The position numbers and the translations under genes are program-made. The notes under the pieces are model-generated. The model saw only the letters and a program-made list of their open reading frames with translations. It did not search any database and had not been told where the DNA came from. DNA of 64,000 bases, taken from assembly GCF_014648675.1 (NCBI RefSeq), contig NZ_BMRO01000013.1, forward strand, positions 186,001 to 250,000. The letters are read 5' to 3'. Of the stretch, positions 60,054-64,000 are shown piece after piece (positions within the stretch are counted from its first letter, which is position 1; every line of letters begins with the position of its first letter). This stretch comes from Actinomadura livida. GTDB lineage: Bacteria; Actinomycetota; Actinomycetes; Streptosporangiales; Streptosporangiaceae.

Positions 60054-61265
60054 TCAGCCCGCCTCGGACAGCAGCTTCGCGACCCGCGAGACGCCCTCGA
60101 CGAGGTCGTCGTCGCCGAGCGCGTACGACAGGCGGAAGTAGCCCGGCGTGCCGAACGCCTCGCCCGGCACCAGCGCGACCTCCGCCTCCTCCAGGATCAG
60201 CGCCGCGAGCTCGACCGACGTCTCGGGGCGCTTGCCGCGGATCTCCTTGCCCAGCAGCTCCTTCACCGACGGGTAGGCGTAGAACGCGCCCTCCGGCTCG
60301 GGGCACACCACGCCCGGGATCTCGTTCAGCATCCGCACGATCGTCCTGCGGCGCCGGTCGAACGACGTGCGCATCTCCGCCACCGCCGACAGGTCGCCCG
60401 TCACCGCCGCGATGGCCGCGGCCTGCGACACGTTCGCCACGTTGGACGTCGCGTGCGACTGGAGGTTGGCCGCGGCCTTCACCACGTCCGCCGGGCCGAT
60501 CAGCCAGCCGACCCGCCAGCCCGTCATCGCGTACGTCTTGGCGACGCCGTTCAGCACGACCGTCCGGTCGGCCAGCTCCGGCACCACCACGGGCATCGAG
60601 TGGAACTCGGCGTCCCCGTACACCAGGTGCTCGTAGATCTCGTCGGTCACGACCCACAGGCCGTGCTCGTCCGCCCAGCGGCCGATCGCCTCGATCTCGG
60701 CGCGGGAGTACACGGCCCCGGTCGGGTTGGACGGCGACACGAACAGCAGGACCTTCGTCCGGTCGGTGCGGGCCGCCTCCAGCTGGTCGACGCTCACCTT
60801 GTAGCCGGTGGTCTCGTCGGCGACCACGTCCACCGGCACCCCGCCCGCGAGCTTGATCGACTCGGGGTAGGTCGTCCAGTACGGCGTCGGCACGAGCACC
60901 TCGTCGCCCGGGTCGAGCAGTGCGGCGAACGCCTCGTACACCGCCTGCTTGCCGCCGTTGGTCACCAGGACCTGGGACGCCTCCACCTTGTAGCCGGAGT
61001 CCCGCTCGGTCTTCTCCGCGATGGCGGCGCGCAGCTCGGGCAGCCCGCCCGCGGGCGTGTACTTGTGGAAGCGCGGCACGGAGCAGGCGGCCACCGCGGC
61101 CTCGACGATGTAGCCGGGAGTGGGGAAGTCGGGCTCGCCCGCGCCGAACCCGATGACCGGGCGGCCCGCCGCCTTGAGCGCCTTGGCCTTGGCGTCGACG
61201 GCCAGCGTGGCGGATTCGGATATCGCGGCGATGCGCTTGGAGATGCGAGGACGGTCGATGCTCAT
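60054..61265 (-). CDS. Pyridoxal-phosphate aspartate/aromatic aminotransferase
   Basis: 403-aa class I aminotransferase from ATG in MSIDRPRISKRI. The PLP lysine is in NGVAKTYAMTGWRVGW, and the substrate-binding SPSNPTGAVYSR and VTDEIYEHLVYG are intact. Aspartate transaminase is most likely; the family also includes aromatic and prephenate-type enzymes. AGGG lies almost against the ATG, so the transcript may have a very short leader. Confidence 0.93.
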   Translation of the reverse strand: MSIDRPRISKRIAAISESATLAVDAKAKALKAAGRPVIGFGAGEPDFPTPGYIVEAAVAACSVPRFHKYTPAGGLPELRAAIAEKTERDSGYKVEASQVLVTNGGKQAVYEAFAALLDPGDEVLVPTPYWTTYPESIKLAGGVPVDVVADETTGYKVSVDQLEAARTDRTKVLLFVSPSNPTGAVYSRAEIEAIGRWADEHGLWVVTDEIYEHLVYGDAEFHSMPVVVPELADRTVVLNGVAKTYAMTGWRVGWLIGPADVVKAAANLQSHATSNVANVSQAAAIAAVTGDLSAVAEMRTSFDRRRRTIVRMLNEIPGVVCPEPEGAFYAYPSVKELLGKEIRGKRPETSVELAALILEEAEVALVPGEAFGTPGYFRLSYALGDDDLVEGVSRVAKLLSEAG

Positions 61266-61532
61266 ATCCCTATCGTTACAGACGATGTCCGGTGGCCAGA
61301 GCGGTATACCGGGGCGGGTCCGGACGCGTCCCCGGCGCGGTCCGGTGACACGGTCCGGGCGTCTCGCGCCATCCGGTTCGACGCGGGGGCCCGGGGCACG
61401 TAGACTCACCGTCCTAGTGGCGCGTCCCCGCTCTACGAGCCTGTCCGCACACGGATGTCGGCAAAGGTCGTAAGCTGGACGCGGCACGACCCGGTCCCGT
61501 GGCCGGGTGTTCTCCGTTGACCCGGAGAATGA

Positions 61533-61605
61533 AGGGCAGTGGCTCAATTGGTAGAGCTCCGGTCTCCAAAACCGGCGGTTGGGGGTTCGAGTCCCTCCTG
61601 CCCTG
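61533..61605 (+). tRNA. tRNA-Trp (CCA)
   Basis: Acceptor AGGGCAG pairs with CTGCCCT; anticodon loop reads CTCCAAA with CCA; T-loop TTCGAGT; discriminator G. No encoded CCA tail. It precedes secE, a widely conserved bacterial order. Confidence 0.96.
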
Positions 61606-61727
61606 CGAGGTGCGGTGCGCGCACCCGTGCCGGCCGCGACATGGCGGCGCCGTGGCGCTTCGCGGCACGGGACCGTGCGGCAACCACATGGTGGTTGGAT
61701 CACGACCTATGAGGTGAACGGCGGCAA

Positions 61728-61988
61728 ATGGCGACTGAGACCGACGAGCGCGACGAGCCCGAGGCCAAGGGCGAGGGCAAGCGCAAGAAGGAGAAGTCCC
61801 CGCGGCGGACGACTCCGGCGCTCTTCGTGCGCCAGATCATCGCCGAGCTGCGCAAGGTCATCTGGCCCACGCGGCGGGAACTCATCACCTACACGGTCGC
61901 GGCACTGATCTTCGTGCTGATCATGGTGGGGATCGTGTCCGGCGTCGACTACGGGCTGCAGCAGGGCATTTACGCCATCTTCGGCTGA
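61728..61988 (+). CDS. secE: Preprotein translocase subunit SecE
   Basis: 86 aa: charged N-terminal tail, the conserved amphipathic IIAELRKVIWPTRRELI helix and one transmembrane segment. Stabilises SecY in the export channel. Followed by nusG as usual. Confidence 0.96.
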   Translation: MATETDERDEPEAKGEGKRKKEKSPRRTTPALFVRQIIAELRKVIWPTRRELITYTVAALIFVLIMVGIVSGVDYGLQQGIYAIFG

Positions 61989-62086
61989 TCGGCCTCGGCT
62001 GATCGCGCCCGGGGCCGCGGCGTACCGACGTGCCGCCGCCGCACCACCGCAAGTCCATTCACCGCAAGCCGAGAGAAAGAGACACC

Positions 62087-62935
62087 GTGTCCGAGCCCTC
62101 ACAGCCCTACGACGAGGCCGTTGAAGAGGCCCAGTCCGCTGCGGCTGCTGCGGCAGACCAGGCGGCCGAGCCCGCCGAGGAGACGGCCGAGGCGGCCGTC
62201 GCCGCCGGCGAAGGCGAGCCCGCGGACACGAAGCTCGAGGGCGAGGGCCCCGGGCCGGACGCCGCCGCGGACGCCGCCGATCTCGCCGAGGCCGTCACGG
62301 ACGAGCAGGACGAGGACGAAGACGAGGAGGAGGCCGGCCCCCCGGCCGACCCCTACGCCGACTTCAAGATGCAGCTCCGGCTCCAGCCGGGCGACTGGTA
62401 CGTCGTGCACTCCTACGCGGGGTACGAGAACCGGGTCAAGACCAACATCGAGACCCGGACGCAGACCCTCAACATGGAGGACTACATCTTCCAGATCGAG
62501 GTCCCGCAGCACGAGGTGACCGAGATCAAGCAGGGCAAGCGGCAGAAGGTCAACGAGAAGGTCCTGCCGGGCTACATCCTGGTCCGCATGGAGCTGACCG
62601 ACGAGTCCTGGGCCGCGGTCCGCAACACGCCCGGCGTCACCGGGTTCGTCGGGCTGCTGAACAAGCCGTCCCCGCTGAGCCTGGACGAGGTCGCCGGCCT
62701 GCTCGCCCCGGAGCCCGAGGAGGGCACCGTCAAGGCCAAGGAGCAGGCGAAGGCCCCCGCCACCGTCGACTACGAGGTCGGCGAGTCGGTCACCGTCATG
62801 GACGGCCCGTTCGCCACCCTCCCCGCCACGGTCAACGAGATCAACGCCGAGCAGCAGAAGCTCAAGGTCCTGGTCTCGATCTTCGGCCGGGAGACCCCCG
62901 TCGAGCTCTCCTTCAACCAGGTCTCCAAGATCTGA
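62087..62935 (+). CDS. nusG: Transcription elongation/termination factor NusG
   Basis: 282 aa from GTG (VSEPSQPYDEAV). A ~95-residue acidic, alanine-rich N-terminal extension, typical of actinobacteria, precedes the NGN domain (WYVVHSYAGYENRVK through NTPGVTGFVG) and the C-terminal KOW domain (VMDGPFATLPATVNEI). Binds RNA polymerase and Rho or S10. Confidence 0.95.
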   Translation: MSEPSQPYDEAVEEAQSAAAAAADQAAEPAEETAEAAVAAGEGEPADTKLEGEGPGPDAAADAADLAEAVTDEQDEDEDEEEAGPPADPYADFKMQLRLQPGDWYVVHSYAGYENRVKTNIETRTQTLNMEDYIFQIEVPQHEVTEIKQGKRQKVNEKVLPGYILVRMELTDESWAAVRNTPGVTGFVGLLNKPSPLSLDEVAGLLAPEPEEGTVKAKEQAKAPATVDYEVGESVTVMDGPFATLPATVNEINAEQQKLKVLVSIFGRETPVELSFNQVSKI

Positions 62936-63294
62936 CTTGAGCCCGTGCCGGGCCGTTTCCCGCGATGCGGGGGATGGCCCGGACTCATGCGGGGCGTGCA
63001 GCATGTTCGGCCCGATGGACCGACCGGCCCGCACGAGGCCGTATCCTGGACGGGTTGTCCCGCCCAGGCGGGGGACGGCCGGCACGGTCCGGATCGAACC
63101 CCACCGGGAAATCGTCCCGCTTTCGCGGGGACGGCCCGGTGCATCTGCGCACCGGACAGGCAGCACCAGCGATGCTCCCCGCTCACGCGGGTTGCGAGTC
63201 CAAGTGGTTCCTACACGGAGGATGCGTCCCAGCCGCCGTGTTGCCCGGATGACCGGGAGTCGGAACCACCGATAAATGGGATAAAGGGGTTCGA
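62936..63294 (+). promoter_or_regulatory. Structured leader of rplK
   Basis: 359 bases without a gene. TATCCT at 63042-63047 may be a -10 box. Downstream are hairpins at 63113-63133 and 63136-63155 and a small CCCGC-TCAC-GCGGG stem near 63180, then an AAGGGG ribosome site. It probably carries autoregulation of the L11-L1 operon; an L1-binding site could not be proved by eye. Confidence 0.45.
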
Positions 63295-63726
63295 ATGCCT
63301 CCGAAGAAGAAGAAGATCGCCGCGCTCGTCAAGGTCCAGTTGCAGGCCGGGGCCGCGACTCCGGCGCCGCCGGTCGGTACCGCGCTCGGTCCGCACGGCG
63401 TCAACATCATGGACTTCTGCAAGCAGTACAACGCTGCCACGGAGTCCCAGCGCGGCAACGTCGTCCCCGTAGAGATCACCATCTACGAGGACCGGTCGTT
63501 CACCTTCGTCACCAAGACCCCGCCGGCCGCGCAGCTCATCCTGAAGGCCGCGGGCGTCGACAAGGGCAGCGGCGAGCCGCACAAGACCAAGGTCGGCTCG
63601 ATCACCGCCGACCAGGTCCGCGAGATCGCCACGACCAAGATGCCCGACCTCAACGCCAAGAGCCTGGAGACCGCCGAGAAGATCGTCGCCGGCACCGCCA
63701 GGTCGATGGGCATCGAGATCAAGTGA
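63295..63726 (+). CDS. rplK: 50S ribosomal protein L11
   Basis: 143 aa, full length. Conserved N-terminal VKVQLQAGAATPAPPVGTALG and the rRNA-binding C-terminal segment ending ARSMGIEIK. AAGGGG lies before the ATG. Co-transcribed with rplA 85 bases downstream. Confidence 0.97.
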   Translation: MPPKKKKIAALVKVQLQAGAATPAPPVGTALGPHGVNIMDFCKQYNAATESQRGNVVPVEITIYEDRSFTFVTKTPPAAQLILKAAGVDKGSGEPHKTKVGSITADQVREIATTKMPDLNAKSLETAEKIVAGTARSMGIEIK

Positions 63727-63811
63727 CCTGACGCCGTATCCCGCCGCCGGCGGGACGGCAGTGGCAGGGCCACGCGCTGGCCCGTACCACGAATTCCGGA
63801 AGGGAATCACC

Positions 63812-64000
63812 ATGAAGCGCAGCAAGGGCTACCGCTCCGCGGCGGAGAAGATCGACCGGGAGCGGCTGTACAGCCCGGCCGAGGCCGTGAAGCTCGCCAA
63901 GGAGACCAAGGTCGTCAAGTTCGACCCGACCGTGGAGGTCGCGCTGCGGCTGGGCGTCGACCCCCGCAAGGCCGACCAGATGGTGCGCGGCACCGTCAAC
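63812..64000 (+). CDS. rplA: 50S ribosomal protein L1, 3' end outside window
   Basis: First 63 codons of L1 (MKRSKGYRSAAEKIDRERLY and VEVALRLGVDPRKADQMVRG). GGAAGGGA is the ribosome site. The gene continues past the window edge. Confidence 0.96.
   Translation, partial: MKRSKGYRSAAEKIDRERLYSPAEAVKLAKETKVVKFDPTVEVALRLGVDPRKADQMVRGTVN

Overview
The window is chromosomal DNA of a high-GC filamentous actinomycete. Three things point there: a conservon (sensor-kinase/G-protein-like operon), a partial nuo operon beside a 2-oxoacid:ferredoxin oxidoreductase, and the order rpmG-hadA-hadB-murB ... adenosine deaminase ... aminotransferase-tRNA-Trp-secE-nusG-rplK-rplA, which I recall from Streptomyces and mycobacteria. 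An Actinomadura/Thermomonospora-like organism is my best guess, but the sequence alone does not prove the genus.

Layout. 1-928: end of a polyprenyl diphosphate synthase. 1028-9385 (minus strand): a co-directional block of cytochrome P450, class I terpene synthase, class II terpene cyclase and conservon cvnABCD; two more P450s follow to 12209. 12406-15786: msrA, then a lower-GC islet (lipoprotein, NUDIX), a SnoaL/MarR divergent pair with an operator, and a thioesterase. 15783-22918: a possible 31-aa ORF, an ABC permease, a rare alpha/beta-hydrolase/ABC-ATPase fusion, TetR with an MFS exporter, and a SecD-head-like membrane protein. 23143-41185: korAB, two paralogous proline-rich membrane proteins, then nuoABCH, an antisense helix-hairpin-helix gene, nuoIJKLMN and htpX. 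41182-43003: map/XRE pair, yajQ, tRNA-Tyr. 43061-50093: a six-gene stressosome operon (rsbR, rsbS, rsbT, kinase-phosphatase fusion, hybrid kinase, REC-PP2C) and a divergent PP2C. 50155-64000: acyl-CoA dehydrogenase, tRNA-Thr, tRNA-Met, rpmG, hadAB, murB, a Mn riboswitch with a TMEM165/GDT1 exporter, GntR, adenosine deaminase, a secreted repeat protein with an ECF sigma and its likely partner, an aminotransferase, tRNA-Trp, secE, nusG, rplK and the start of rplA.

How the genes may work together. The left block looks like a terpenoid module tied to G-protein-like signalling: two cyclase-type enzymes and P450s transcribed toward the conservon. In the middle, 2-oxoacid:ferredoxin oxidoreductase would make reduced ferredoxin, and the nearby nuo set lacks nuoD, nuoE, nuoF and nuoG. 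It could therefore be a ferredoxin-fed proton pump, or a spare membrane arm that borrows NuoD from a main operon elsewhere. The stressosome operon joins RsbRST partner switching to histidine-kinase signalling through tightly overlapping genes. The right third is housekeeping: translation, cell wall and fatty-acid synthesis, with clear regulatory RNA before the manganese exporter.

Limits: everything here was read by eye from sequence. Family names rest on motifs and context; genus, substrates and operators are inference.
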